Source: Agrypnia vestita (taxonomy: Eukaryota > Arthropoda > Insecta > Trichoptera > Phryganeidae). Taken from it: a DNA stretch of 64,000 bases. How positions within the stretch are numbered: the first letter of the stretch is position 1; the number at the start of each line of letters is the position of its first letter. The translations under genes and the position numbers were made by a program. This document shows, piece after piece, positions 1-24,126 of the stretch. Under the pieces are notes generated by a model that ran no database searches, was not told where the DNA came from, and was given only the letters and a program-made list of their open reading frames with translations. Where the stretch lies: NCBI GenBank assembly GCA_016648135.1, contig JADDOH010022989.1:28553-92552 (forward strand). The letters run 5' to 3'.

Positions 1-443
1 TACATCACTTCTCAGCGCTTTTCAATTTTGGCGCGATTTTTTAGAATTGTTGAAACAGTCGAATTGGCGATATTATATTTTTCGCAATCTATTAATCGCC
101 GTTATTCTTAATTTTCCTGTCCACATCTTTAATCAAATCCATTTTCATAGAAATAGTTAAAGTTTTGTACGCGCTGCGAACTAACGCTATTTTAATTTGA
201 AACGAAACACGAAGTAAAAATAAAATGCGAAAATAACTAAAATCTAACACGTGAACGTAATAAAATATCTAATATTCTTCACACTTATCAAATAACACAA
301 AATATATAAAATCGTAAATGAAGAGACTAAGATATCGAAAGTTTTCATGGAAATCACAGATATAAAAGCACAAAAAAAGTCAATGCTGTAATGTTTTCAC
401 GCGATATATTTTCAATTCGAATAAAACACAAAGATGTAACAAT
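1..443. other. AT-rich non-coding sequence
   Basis: No credible reading frame, RNA gene or repeat boundary is visible. Because the E(z) exons that follow begin in the middle of the protein, this stretch is probably intronic sequence of that gene, or its upstream flank. Confidence 0.5.
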
Positions 444-684
444 TTAAGGGTACGCGCGCACTAGCGTTTTTTCGCCGCGCGGCGAAAAAACGCTGCGGCA
501 TAATGTCGCACCGCAGTGTTGTGACAAAGGGTTTTGAATCGTAGTGCGCGCACTTAGCGGCAAAATAACGCAAAATGTTACAACTTTCTTGCGGCGCGGC
601 GGTCATCGGCAAAAAAACGCATCTTTTTCGACGCGTACTACGCGCTGTTTCGCTGTACCATATAATATTTTATGTGAAAGAACA

Positions 685-822
685 ATGGCCACAAGCAATA
701 ATTCTGCTGATCTGGATGAAGATTTTAATATTGAAATGCTAATTAGGAAAGTTGAGAGAAGACCACCATTGTACGATATTAATCCAAAAGAATATAGTGA
801 CAGAAATATTAAACATTTCTGA
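685..822 (+). pseudogene. MADF-domain protein fragment of a Harbinger transposon
   Basis: A 45-residue frame starts at ATG 685 and stops at 822. It reads LIRKVERRPPLYD followed by YSDRNIKHF, the pattern of the first helices of a MADF (Myb/SANT-like) domain, where a long-chain Leu-Ile pair is followed by RPxLYD and Y.DR. PIF/Harbinger elements carry such a DNA-binding gene beside the transposase; in known elements it helps bring the transposase to the element ends. Only the N-terminal half of the domain remains. An upstream in-frame ATG at 544 would add GC-rich terminal-repeat sequence and is unlikely to be the real start. Confidence 0.7.
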
Positions 823-982
823 ATGGAGTATTTTTATATGTGATAGAAGGTCCAACTAGTTTTAAAAATTCATAAAAACATTTTTTATTCATTCTATAAT
901 ATTGGAAGAATTTTTCGGGGTAATCGTTAAGTTCACCAAATATTTTAAAGAACTGCCCGTTGTTCAAATGATCAGCGGCATT
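809..982 (-). pseudogene. Harbinger transposase N-terminal fragment
   Basis: The minus strand from 982 to 809 is open for 57 residues and contains YPEKFFQYYRMNKKCFYEFL, then LVGPSIT and a T-P-F-R end. This is the conserved helical segment before the DDE core of PIF/Harbinger transposases (family pattern PEKFF.YFRMS...F.ELL...I...T..R). There is no start codon and no catalytic residue. The frame stops inside the MADF fragment on the other strand, which marks the deletion junction between the two convergent genes. Confidence 0.75.
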
Positions 983-984
983 AT

Positions 985-1326
985 GACGCAGTGCGCGCGC
1001 CTGCTGTTTTCGCCGCGAGTCAAAATGTCGCAGTGCGTGCGCCTACTGTTTACGCCGCGAGTCAAAATGTCGCAGTGCGTGCGCCTACTGTTTACGCCGC
1101 GAGTCAAAATGTCGCAGTGCGTGCGCCTACTGTTTACGCCGCGAGTCAAAATGTCGCAGTGCGCGCGCCTGCCGTTTACGCCGCGGGTCAAAATGTCGCA
1201 GTGCGTGCGCCTACTGTTTACGCCGCGAGTCAAAATGTCGCAGTGCGCGCGCCTGCCGTTTACGCCGCGAGTCAAAATGTCGCAGTGAGTGCGCCTACTG
1301 TTTACGCCGCGAGTCAAAATGTCGCA
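985..1326. repeat. 42-bp minisatellite, about eight copies
   Basis: The unit begins GTGCGCGCCTGCTGTTTTCG and repeats every 42 bp about eight times with a few substitutions (GTGCGTGCGCC or GTGCGCGCGCC, CTACTG or CTGCCG). Because 42 is a multiple of three, long open frames appear on both strands; these are artefacts. The unit shares CGCAGTG and CGCCGCG stretches with the terminal repeat of the enclosing Harbinger element, so it probably arose by amplification of subterminal sequence. Confidence 0.9.
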
Positions 1327-1372
1327 GGTTTTTTTGCCGCGCGGCGAAAAAGCGCTAGTGCGCGCGTACCCT

Positions 1373-2169
1373 AAAACTCCAAAACCGGCGACAAAACTTC
1401 AACTAATCTCGTCTTTTGGCGAGATATCGTAAAACATCTTTACCCTGCGCGCTGCCGTCGGCCGGTCGGGGATGTTTTATGACTTTTATTACTGTCATAT
1501 AGATCATCAAAGGCCTGTGAGGGCCCTGAGCGGTCATTCCCTCAGCGTAGGTATAAAAAACACTAGCAAATGGTTAGCAAATGTTAACATTTACATAAAT
1601 GACTTCCTGTCAAATTTCATAATTTTCTCTGAAATTTTTTTCGTATTTGGAATTAGCCATTTTTTCGAATTATAGGAAGCATTTTGTATGAAAATTCATT
1701 TGAGGGGGATAAAATATGATTAAATTTTTCGAATTATACCGAATTTCGAATTATAGTTGTTTGTATTAACGAGCTTTTACTGTACATTAATGAGCTTGTA
1801 AAGACCAGGATCGTACATTCTTTCAACGGTATTTTCATTTTTTCGATTGCAGTTATATTAAATTTTTTGAAGTGTTTTTATTGTCCCCTGTATAATTCAC
1901 TCTGGTGCAGATAGCAGGTTTACACCCTAAGCCGACGATATATGATATTCATTCAATTTTTAACATATACACTAAAATACGCCTGAAGATTAAATTCCAT
2001 TTTTTACTCCTTTTATAGACCAGTTTCATATATTCACAATATTTTTATGTTAATCATAATTTATATTTGTCCCTCTGTGGACAGAATCCAGTAGTTGTGT
2101 TCTTAAGACATACTAATTAAAATACATTTGTAATACATGTTACATTATTAATACGTTGATGTGTTGCAG
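1373..2169. other. E(z) intronic sequence with repeat fragments
   Basis: No exon was found upstream of 2170 in this stretch, although one must exist somewhere to supply the first base of the split codon at 2170. It contains the tail of a pogo-like element ending at 1782. The motif CCCTCTGTGGACAGAATCCA near 2070 recurs in diverged form near 57152. Confidence 0.5.
1680..1782. mobile_element. pogo/Tigger-like terminal fragment
   Basis: The stretch ends with AACGAGCTTTTACTG followed by TA, the complement of the pogo-type terminus CAGTAAAAGCTCGTT. It is preceded by repeated TTTCGAATTAT motifs typical of the subterminal part of these elements. No left partner was identified, so this is a truncated copy. 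Confidence 0.5.
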
Positions 2170-9747
<7,578 letters not shown>

Positions 9748-10245
9748 AATAATCAAACGAGCGAGTAATATACAACACTCGCTGTCAGACAACCCTTTTA
9801 AGGGTTTAAAGACACTTTTGTGCATCAAGTCTATATACATATATGTGGCACATAGATGCAAAAGCTTTTGCACATGGGATCCATATGGATAGTGACGCTT
9901 TTACATCTATAGCTGCATATATGATATACATATATAAGATGTCAGTATACATACTGAGATTTTGTCCAAGAGAACAGGGATGCTTATGAACTTTTTTTAC
10001 CTAATCTTAAAAGTATGTAATTGCTTCATATCCCCGCTTTGAATCAAATCATTATTTATAATAAATAAGCCACATATTTCTACCATAAACCAATTAATAT
10101 ATGTATTTGGTTAATCTGTTTGTTTTCATGTTGAACACTTTCCTAATTATGTATTTTGATAATTGAAATATATACCACAATTTTATATTCGTATTTTGTA
10201 CTTATCTAATAAACTAATTAATAAATTCTAAATTGTTTATTTGCT
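9748..10245 (+). other. E(z) 3' untranslated region (inferred)
   Basis: AT-rich sequence follows the stop codon. AATAAA polyadenylation signals occur at 10208-10213 and 10220-10225, and these are the most plausible 3' end signals; an earlier AATAAA-like cluster is near 10060. No other gene is seen here. Confidence 0.5.
10208..10225 (+). promoter_or_regulatory. Polyadenylation signals for E(z)
   Basis: Two overlapping-range AATAAA hexamers lie about 460 bp after the E(z) stop codon, on the coding strand. The choice among several AATAAA-like sites cannot be made from sequence alone. Confidence 0.4.
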
Positions 10246-10898
10246 TCAATCTAAGTAATGAAACAAACTGAATTTGGTGGAAACTAAATTTTCTTGAGCG
10301 TGTCCCGGTCATCATCTATGCTGTGTACAAGCTCAGTGTAAACCAAAGATTCTGGATTGTAAATTTTTTATTTACTTCTTTCATTACATAATTCTTAAAT
10401 AAAAGTATGCAGCTTCATTTAAGGTGTTAATAAAAAATATGGTTGTACATAGTTGTTGGTCAAATAAAGTTTCATGGTGAAAAGATAGCCATAGCGAGTT
10501 GAGATTGTGTCCCTAAAAAATAAAATTTCCATATAAAAAAGAACAAAAGTTACGATCATCTGGAAATGTAAACGAAATTCAGTAGTGATGAGCACTTTTC
10601 TCATAGTTTTTCTTGCATTTTGTATGGAAAGGTATCAAAATAAAATGTATTCATTAAGCCATGTATTCACTAGGGGACAAATTGTCACTCAACAGCACGC
10701 GCGGCATAGAATCTACGTGACGTTGCAACGTCGTGCACTGTTCCGCGACATCACGCACAACATAGCGCGGCATTTCTACGTGCCGTGGCAACGTTACCAT
10801 GCGCACGGTAGCCGAGCGAGCTCACTGCAACATTACGCGGAGCGTCAGTACCACGTGGTATGTTTACAAGTGAATACGCATGCGCTGTATCTCTCAAG

Positions 10899-10961
10899 AT
10901 GACAGTGTGGGGAAACGAAACTGTTCTTGAACTCATCGAGCTGTATCGATCGAAGATCGCA
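10899..10961 (+). pseudogene. MADF-like N-terminal fragment
   Basis: From ATG 10899 the frame reads WGNETVLELIELYRSKIA and then meets a stop where an aligned MADF domain has its conserved tryptophan (W-to-stop is a common decay step). The pattern W..E.VL.LI.LYRS is that of MADF proteins in Harbinger transposons. The remnant is only about 20 residues, so confidence comes mainly from its position in an element with TTA duplications. Confidence 0.5.
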
Positions 10962-11044
10962 TAGAATATCCGTCCTTTTTCTCTTTGCAGTAAATAATTT
11001 CGCATTCTCCTCTTTTTTCTCCTCTTACGTTTCGATAAAATCAT
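10936..11044 (-). pseudogene. Harbinger transposase N-terminal fragment (probable)
   Basis: The minus-strand frame from 11044 reads SKRKRRKKRRMRNYLLQREK then GRIFYAIFDRY. Harbinger transposases commonly begin with a basic block, then RR.WVR..LQRR...GAY..L. The spacing fits but the key aromatic-valine residues are altered, so this is a diverged relic. Confidence 0.45.
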
Positions 11045-11158
11045 TACGCAGATACGCAGATGTCATCATAACCTCATAGGGCGACATTTCCGCGACGTGT
11101 GGAAAACAATAATTATTTGCAAAAAGGACCTTGTTTTTAATAATATTCAATTTACTAC

Positions 11159-11240
11159 AGTAAAACCTCGTTAATTTGAAATTGCGACCAAAAAAACATT
11201 TCGAATTGCGCGGAATCCCGTTTTCGCCAAATGAGATACC
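11159..11240. mobile_element. pogo-like end fragment
   Basis: CAGTAAAACCTCGTTAATTT, then GAATTGCGCGGAATCCCGTTT, matches the left end of the element at 9095-9627. TA precedes it. The right part is missing. It sits inside the Harbinger element 10657-11409. Confidence 0.5.
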
Positions 11241-11412
11241 GCAGCTGTCAACATAACCTCATCGGGTGACATTTCCGCGACAAGATATGCGAGTCCCGGT
11301 GTGTACACGTCAAATGACCGCGTCATTGTCCCCGAAACATGAGCGTAGATGTTGATGCGACATGCCGAGCGGAATGTTTCGCGATTTGTCCCCTAGTGAA
11401 TACATGGCTTTA

Positions 11413-12234
11413 AAGGATCACTCTGGGAGAATAAAATTTACATAGAAATTGGGTAATTTTTTCAAGGAGGTGGTTTTTTTTATTGGCAATTACTAAGGTC
11501 CATATTAAACTATTATTTTATTGGACAATTCTTAAAAAATAAAATGGCCTCGTCATGTGTATTTCCATGGAGCTCCTCCTCCATGACAGATGTAACTTTC
11601 AGGTGCATGTTTGTTCGAGACAGAAAATAAGAATGTACTTATTTTAGGAATGAAATATATACAATGTAGCACATCCGGTTTAGATGTAGCATACCCGATG
11701 AAATGTATTGTCTACATATTGTTCAATGTCATCCATTGTTTGGTTAAACTGTGGTCCAAAGATGCTAATTTCTAATAATATCCAAAGTAATTATTATTTT
11801 ATTTTTGTTTGTAAACATCACTCATGCATCAGGTAAATCTAAATTAAAAAACAAAAAAAATACAACTAAACATTAACAGTTTGATAATTTTTTGCAAGTG
11901 CAAACTCTTTTGTCCTGGGTTATTTGTTCAATAACAAGCTGAGTATGATAATTGAAAATGAAACTGATGATAACTAAATAATCTTGTAATATTAAAAAAA
12001 TACCACAGATGAGGCAATCACTGATAAAAGCACTATATTGATAAAAAAAAAATTATGACAGATTTTTCAGTTGCATTCCCGAAGAATGGCAATACGTGCA
12101 TACAAAAATCATTCAGAAATTCACCTTAATTCGCACTCTACAAATAAATCCATGATATAATCACATAATCCTACTGACCATTCAAAACAATAATACATAA
12201 GTTGGAATAATTTTGTATTCCTTTTAGGCCGGTG
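11413..12234. other. Intergenic AT-rich sequence
   Basis: Between the Harbinger element and the next MITE I see no open frame with family resemblance, no RNA gene and no repeat boundary. It separates E(z) from the repeat-rich region that follows. Confidence 0.5.
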
Positions 12235-12565
12235 CCATACTGAGCGTATCTTACGCCGCGTCTTTTCAGTCACATCAAATCCGCAACCAAATAGCTTAGC
12301 AGTCACATACAATATTCCGCAGCGGACCGCGCAGAGAACAAACTCACTTGAGGACAATCCGTCAAATGTGGCACTTTGCATTTAAAAACACGGAACGCGA
12401 TGTCACCGATTTTACATTACGGTTACAATCACAGCGGAGAACCGAATAGACACCGAAGCGAGCGTTCCGCTGGCGGATTGACCGATGATCCGCACAGTGG
12501 GTTCGATAAGCACATATTGTATGGAAATAAATGTAGCAGCATTCCGCGGCATCAAAGACGCAATG
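12235..12565. mobile_element. GC-rich MITE, family 1 copy B (inverted)
   Basis: It starts GGCCGGTGCCATACTGAGCG and shares, in reverse orientation, CCGCAGCGGACCGCG, CGGTGTCTATTCGG and ATTCCGCGGCATCAAAGACG with the copy at 3439-3773. The right terminus is eroded. It can be used as an outgroup for dating copy A. Confidence 0.65.
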
Positions 12566-12799
12566 AAACTAACTAATAACATAAAATTACAACATTTTAT
12601 TAATAATGCATTTATTATGCGTATATTGTAAAAAGCGTTAGAGACGTTATAACCTGCTTCGCAGTCTTTGTTTTTATGTGACTAAAATACATCCAACTCT
12701 TTTCTTACACGATAGATATGTTCCAACGAAAACTGGAGAACAAGTATTAAATACATATCTTTAAAAAGGAACAGAAAATAAATCCAGAAAACTACTTTG

Positions 12800-13155
12800 C
12801 TGTGCTCTACTCTCAAATTGTTCACAATGATAATAAAAGAAATATGTACATATTTGAAACACGTATCATAAATAGAGAGGAACAGCAAAGATTTAAAAAG
12901 AACCGCTCTACTACCGACGCTATATTCATTCTTAAACAGATAAATAGAAAACAGCAAACCAGTCTATCTCAGTTTCATCAATCTCACAAAAGCTTTTGAC
13001 AGGATTCGATTGAAGGACCTTTTGAACACTTTGTCTGTTTACTCCCATTCACTTATTAATGCCATAAGAGAGATTAACTTGAATAGCAACACAAAAATCA
13101 GGGAAATATACCAAAATCATAAAAACATCAGTTGGCATCAGGCAAGGTAAGTAAG
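12800..13155 (+). pseudogene. LINE reverse transcriptase fragment (motif A region)
   Basis: Two overlapping frames join into a reverse transcriptase segment. EEQQRFKKNRSTTDAIFILK is first (about 12877-12936); after a frameshift comes FINLTKAFDRIRLKDLLNTL (from about 12970), which holds the A-motif aspartate of the polymerase, then NSNTKIREIYQNHK. The family order (RF.K.RST.DAI then F.L.KAFD) is typical of RTE/CR1-like LINEs. Both ends are missing. Confidence 0.75.
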
Positions 13156-13595
13156 CTTCATGCATAATTTTTGATGGGTTACAACTAGTTATTATTATTA
13201 CTACAATTTTGTTTGTATTATACAACAAAGTCAAATTTACATTGAAGTAGGTATTAAATTCTTATTAAATTTAAAATATCTGTAGTAAATAATAAAATAA
13301 ATTTTAACTACTATCGCAAACCTACCTACCTATACAGAAATTACTATTCACAACACTTCCAAACATCCAATTTCACATAAACATTCAGCATTTCATTCAT
13401 TGGCCCACCAACTAGTCACAATCCCATTATCAAATATTGATTTCTCGGAAGAATTAGAAATAACTAAAGAAATAGAGACAAACAATGGTTACGATGCGAG
13501 CCTTAATTTAATCAAACAATAATTTTGTCGTCTGTCCGTCCATAACTTTATAACATCCGTAATTTTTTTCAAATTCACGACACAAATTAAACGGC

Positions 13596-13660
13596 TGGAG
13601 ATGGGGCTTGAACCAATGCATGTTGCTACTGCCGCCTCTGCGTGGACTAACAAAAAAAAG
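13596..13660 (-). repeat. Possible tRNA-derived SINE fragment
   Basis: On the minus strand GGTTCAAGCCCC fits the RNA polymerase III B-box consensus and lies about 35 nt after TAGTCCACGCAGAGG, a weak A-box candidate. No cloverleaf could be folded, so a real tRNA gene is unlikely. Confidence 0.25.
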
Positions 13661-13780
13661 ATACTACATAATATATACTAGGGCTTAGCAAAGACGTGAA
13701 CCATTCCATGTTCTGCCTAGCACAATCGCCAGGGCTTAAAATAGTACTATTAACTGCCGGCTGGGGAAATAGAAAAAAAA

Positions 13781-14325
13781 TAGAGATGTGCCGATTATGA
13801 CTTTGGCCGACTAGTCGGTTGTAAAAAGGCCGATTAATTGCCCGACTAGTCGGACAAGCCGATTATGGTTCAGTTTAGAATTTTTATAAATGTTTTTTTT
13901 CAGTACATCATGTACATGTAATCTTGGTTTAATATTACTTAGTCTGTTAATAAAAAAAATTCCTACTCTTTATATATATAAGAAATATTTATATATGTTT
14001 ATTGAAGATAAGAATATATTATGTTATTTTGTTTGTTAAATGTCAAATATCATAGATATTTTTTCTTTACAAGTAATTTTAGGGACTGATTAGTTGATTA
14101 CCAAAGGGAAAGTTGCTTTACATTTCAAAATGTTTAAGACTGATTCTAAAATAAAAATATCAATTAACAAAGTTTTTATTTAATGTAATTCCACCTATAA
14201 AAAATTTTTTTATTGAGAAATACATACAAAGTAAGAAGCCGGATAGTCGGCGCTCTTTGCCGAATAGTCGCCGACTACGAAAATGGCCGGATAGTCAGCT
14301 TTACCGACTAGTCGGAACATCCCTA
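13781..14325. mobile_element. hAT-type MITE with CCGACTAGTCGG motifs
   Basis: The left end TAGAGATGTGCCGATTA and the complement of the right end, TAGGGATGTTCCGACTAGTC, are hAT-like terminal repeats. Multiple short CCGACTAGTCGG and GCCGGATAGTCGG motifs fill both subterminal zones, and the centre is AT-rich. A-rich flanks prevent a firm 8-bp duplication call. Confidence 0.8.
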
Positions 14326-15310
14326 AAAAAAGTATTCAAATATTTTGATAAAAGTCGTTATGTAACCGTCATTTTTGACGGAATACAGCTAGTTCTTAAT
14401 GTAAAACTTAAACAAATAGCTACTAATAATTTTCGTACACTAGTCCTCCCTGTAAGAACCTTAATAAAGACCTATGTTTGCAATGTAGACTTTTATATTT
14501 ATATTAATAATTTTTCTTCCCTTTGCAACATTCTTCCTTCTGAAGACCATTTTTTTTAACTCAAGGAGAAAAAGTAAATCTCCAAAATGAGAATTGACCA
14601 TTGCTTAGTGGCTACCCATTTGTTCGAACTGACCATAGTGGATAGTTCGACATGTGAGTGTGCTCGGAAGAGGAGACACTCATTAAAATATTTTTTTACA
14701 GCACATCTCGGAGTTCAAATAACCTTTACAGTGAGCTGATCAAAGAGAAGTTTCAACTCCCGAAAAATATTTGTCATCTTCTTTCTATTAACTCACCAAA
14801 TCTGATAGCTTTAATGTCAAAATTTGTGTATGAAATGACATTTATATAAAATTATTTACATTCGTTTATAACACCTCAATTTTAACTTGTTAAATGGCAC
14901 ACTCGCTCTTTGAGGGAGGATCACCTAATTATAAGAACAAGAAGAAGAGACTTACCAGTATGTATATAATATGTATTCTGTTTAAAAATTGTTAGCATTC
15001 CTGACCGACCTCAGAATATTGATTTAAACATCTCAATGGTATGTTATTGATGATATATATTTGCTGAAATATTTTTGATAAATAGGTAACATCAACATTT
15101 CTAAAATATGTATTTATCCTCGAGAATAGTGTGATTATTATTTTAAAAACCTACTTATACATACATCTTTTATGTAATTACGTACTTTATAAACCTGTAT
15201 ATGTATATCTTTTTGTGATATATAATTAGTTTATAACCTATTTATACGAAGGTATATCAATTTAAAAAAAATATTATTTCCTTGTTTTAACAGCCACGAA
15301 AGTTTGAAAT
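14326..15310. other. Intergenic AT-rich sequence
   Basis: A 100-codon frame at 14257-14559 begins inside the MITE and has no family resemblance. GAGGGAGGA motifs occur near 14915 and again near 15664. Nothing else could be supported. Confidence 0.4.
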
Positions 15311-15319
15311 ATAAAATCT

Positions 15320-15535
15320 TTTGATTACTTTCTTGTTTGAGTTTTCTGGGATATTCTACAACCTTTTTGGCTGACGTTTCAGATTCCATTGCAGGGTCCA
15401 TCATCAGGGCTAATGTATTGTTATTTGCTAAGTGTGTTGATGATGTTGCGGTTAAGAATTGGCTTGCAATAACAGTAATGTAGAAAACAAACATGGCAGA
15501 ACCATGAAAACCTAAGAACATCTTTTGTTTATTGT
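15320..15535 (-). mobile_element. Penelope-type 3' end fragment
   Basis: It shares with 25255-25420 a string of conserved blocks in the same orientation: GTTTTCTGGGATATTCTACA, GCTGACGTTTCAGATTCCAT, TTGCAGGGTCCATCATCAGG and TTGGCTTGCAATA. At 25255 this sequence lies just past the end of a Penelope-like GIY-YIG frame, so it is read as the terminal region of that family. No coding part remains here. Confidence 0.6.
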
Positions 15536-15539
15536 TCAT

Positions 15540-17593
15540 GACATATCTTTAAACATATTCGTTTATTGTTTTTTTTTTTACTAAACAATCAGTTAAAACG
15601 ATATGTATATTATTTTATTTAGTTGATTACCTACTTTTCCTAAATGCATTCCTGACAGTATTTGAGGGAGGAGAAAAAAACTATAAATATCAATATTCTT
15701 CCTTGAGGTGCATTTAATCTAACGTTTAGCGTGAATTTTCCTTACTCTACAGTGACCATCATGACGTCATATATATAAAATATTTTTGGAGAAGTTTATC
15801 AGCATACATCGCAGACCATTTTCGGTTAGCATACTCCAATAACAGAACAACTAGCCATCTTTTGTAAGCAGAATACATATTGAGAGTATATGAAACTCGA
15901 CAAGATCTAAAAATTCTGTAAAATCTTATCCACATCGCATCTGTCTTTAGGCATAGTTGCAAGTTTAATTTTAAAATATTTTCTCAATCGTAATAGAAAA
16001 ATGTACATATTTGAATTTCAGTATGCGTGTGTAATTTCATAGATACTGAAAAGTTATAGCGAAGACTAATGTTAATCAAATTGTAAACAAGAAATTCTCA
16101 AAATTTAAACACAGACAAAGTTTATCCAGTACCAACTACAATCAGATTGAGTCGTTTTGTATAACTCTAAATGTCCTAATAGATTATTATGACCATTGCA
16201 ATGTGCCGATTCTATAAACTGATGATAAAATAAATTTTGATTAAATTAAAAGAATACTAATAACTTGCAGTAAAAATTCATTGTTGGAAATCTGAAGATT
16301 TCAACTTAACTATGGAGTTACGATATTACCTACTGATGACTATAGATTAAAGATAAGAGTGCACAAAAAGCTCCTCGGTATAAATTACTAAATCAATTTA
16401 ATAGAATTAAATTTTACACCAAAAAACACCTTGCTCTTGTTGAAATGTTCTTTTTTATTTATCTCTTGTGCATTACAGATGCCTGGGATTCACTATTGAA
16501 CAACATTCATTATTTCACCTAAGATAATCTGCATAAGAACCGAAGTATTATCAAGCTTTATAGGTCCAAAAAGTAGTTATCTAATTCATATTTCCATGCA
16601 TTGCATGTACATTTTTCTAAAAACGTTTAATCTGTAACAATTGTAATGTAATACTACTTTCTGTCATACAAATAAATTAAATATTAAGGCAATCAAAATA
16701 ATTAGGTCCTAACCACATAAAATACAAACTATGATGCAAGTTTCATAAAAATGCAAATATTTTTAACATAGATATTTAACATAATGAAAAACAAAACATA
16801 TTTAATATTGTGTTGTATTTTAAAGTAAAAACATAAAGAGATTATTTGAATGAAAATAATAATAATTAATTGCACACGTAAATGCATGTTTCATTATTTA
16901 TTCTAAACTTCAATATGTGTATGAGGATTTTCTACAACTGTCATTTTGTAGCGTAGTCAGAAATAAATGGGAAAAAAAGGGTTATATCTACATGTATTGA
17001 TTTCATATAAAAATAAGCTTAACAATATAACACTTTCAACTAACATTTCTAGTTAATGTTTGAACTTGAGGTGAATTGATGTTCAATATTAACTTATTTG
17101 TTTATATATTAGAAATCATAACTCTCTGGTGAATGTAACATTTTAAAAATAAACCACAGATACACACACATCACTACATTATTTTTCTTTAAATGCATTT
17201 TCTTAAATATCATTTATTGGCATTGCCTAGAACATCCCCAGTCAAACAATAAAAAAATCTATTAAATTCTTTAAACAATAAAAGCAACCACAGACTTATA
17301 AAGTTAACAGCAATTTATATATTTTTGGGGACGAATAATGAATTTGGTCAGTCATAACATATCCAAAGGTAACTGGAGGATAGGTACGAACTGCTCCATT
17401 TTACATTCACTTTTGTATGAAATTACGTTACACAGAATTTCGTATAAATTTGTAATATTAAGATATAATGGAATTTGTCAATCACATCAACAATAAGTAA
17501 ATTAACCTAAAATACTTACAATTTTAATATAAACACAGAATTATAAATATACATAGTATCACGGACATTTACATATTCACAGCTGCATAGAAA
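15540..17593. other. AT-rich sequence downstream of TVP23
   Basis: It includes the 3' untranslated region of TVP23 (minus strand) for an unknown distance; several TTTATT motifs, which are AATAAA on the minus strand, lie between 17100 and 17300. A 67-codon minus-strand frame at 15759-15962 shows no recognisable domain. No other gene is supported. Confidence 0.4.
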
Positions 17594-23454
<5,861 letters not shown>

Positions 23455-23759
23455 ACTTTGGCAGAAATTCTATCGACTGAAGTAAGCTACGGCTGACGGT
23501 ATGACATCTGTCAGATGGGTATGTAAAATCCATACGGCCAGTGCTGTATTTACATTCAAACCGTGCTAACTTCAGTAGCAACGATCAGCCGTCATTTTTC
23601 TTTATCGTCTCGGCCATTTGTTTCTGTGCAAAATGTCGCCCGCTGTCAAGGGTGGTATTTTATCGCGAAATTCATGAGTACCGTTGGTGTAGTCGTACAT
23701 ATTCGAGCGGCATCGGAACCCTCGTCGCGTTTATATGTAAATATAAATCGAGTGCTGTG
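23455..23759. promoter_or_regulatory. Putative bidirectional promoter, TVP23 / ZNRF
   Basis: The start codons of TVP23 (minus) and the ZNRF-like gene (plus) face away from each other across 305 bp. This interval must hold both 5' untranslated regions and their core promoters. No TATA box at a convincing distance is seen; the sequence is less AT-rich than its surroundings. The function is inferred from geometry only. Confidence 0.55.
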
Positions 23760-24126
23760 ATGGGTGCTAAAGCGAGCACTGCAAACGGTGGGCAGAGTCC
23801 GAGGACCAGAACTTTTTCAACGAGCTCGAGTTCGGAGGTAGTCGCTGGTAATGCGGGTTTCAGCTTGCTGAGGGCTATACCCGGTGTGCAAGTGTCCGGT
23901 GACAGGCAGCGGGCCCGGTCGCTGTCGTCAGTGCCCGACCTGCACGCGTCTCACGAGGCCATCGCCATCCCCGCCAACTCGCAGAGCTACGACGTGTCAG
24001 CCGGAGCCAGTCCGGAGACGGACTCCAGCTCGGCCGAGGAGGCTGCCGCAGTACCCGGGGGCTCCGTGTCCCTGGGCCGCGTGTACGCCGCGCACTCCCT
24101 GCCCTCGCACATCTGGTCCTTGAATG
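23760..24126 (+). CDS. ZNRF-type E3 ubiquitin ligase, first coding exon
   Basis: The exon encodes 122 residues plus one base and ends at a GTATGT donor after TCC TTG AAT G. The N-terminus MGAKAST fits the myristoylation signal MGxxxS/T and the MGAK start of ZNRF1/2, E3 ligases that act at endosomal and plasma membranes. A long Ser-rich, low-complexity region follows (TRTFSTSSSSEVV, RARSLSSVPDL, ASPETDSSSAEEAA). The end, VYAAHSLPSHIWSLNG, matches the linker just before the zinc finger/RING of ZNRF proteins (SLPSHL...G.KCPVC). The family RING exons are not found downstream and may lie outside the window or have been missed. An in-frame ATG at 23541 is rejected because it would hide the myristoylation site. 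Confidence 0.8.

Larger units (their letters stand above)
447..1372. mobile_element. Internally deleted PIF/Harbinger DNA transposon
   Basis: The ends are inverted repeats, AGGGTACGCGCGCACTAGCG on the left and its complement on the right, followed inward on both sides by the hairpin-like core TTTTTCGCCGCGCGGCGAAAAA. The left flank is TTA and the right flank AAA, close to the 3-bp TWA duplication typical of PIF/Harbinger. Inside are the start of a MADF-domain gene (+) and a piece of Harbinger transposase (-), facing each other and broken where they meet, followed by a 42-bp minisatellite. The central deletion removed the C-terminal parts of both genes, so this copy cannot move itself. It lies upstream of the first E(z) exon in the window, presumably in an intron. 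Confidence 0.8.
10657..11409. mobile_element. Internally deleted PIF/Harbinger element, second family
   Basis: The ends AGCCATGTATTCACTAGGGG and its complement form a terminal inverted repeat of about 26 bp. Exact TTA duplications flank the element (10654-10656 and 11410-11412), as expected for PIF/Harbinger. The left third is GC-rich with repeated GCGCGGCAT and ACGTG motifs. The middle carries the start of a MADF-like gene (+, from ATG 10899) and, convergent to it, a basic RRKKRRMRNYLLQRE segment (-) resembling a Harbinger transposase N-terminus. A pogo-like end fragment begins at 11159. Confidence 0.75.

Noticed and set aside
902..1374. Long open frames on both strands (902-1288, 991-1374 plus; 964-1317 minus)
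   Set aside because: They are produced by a 42-bp tandem repeat whose length is a multiple of three; the peptides are pure repeats with no domain.
13596..13660. A tRNA gene on the minus strand
   Set aside because: The B-box is good but no acceptor stem, anticodon arm or proper A-box forms; at most a SINE fragment.
23541..23759. In-frame N-terminal extension of the ZNRF exon from ATG 23541
   Set aside because: The extra 73 residues are not ZNRF-like and would bury the MGAKAST myristoylation start; the region is better read as 5' untranslated/promoter sequence.
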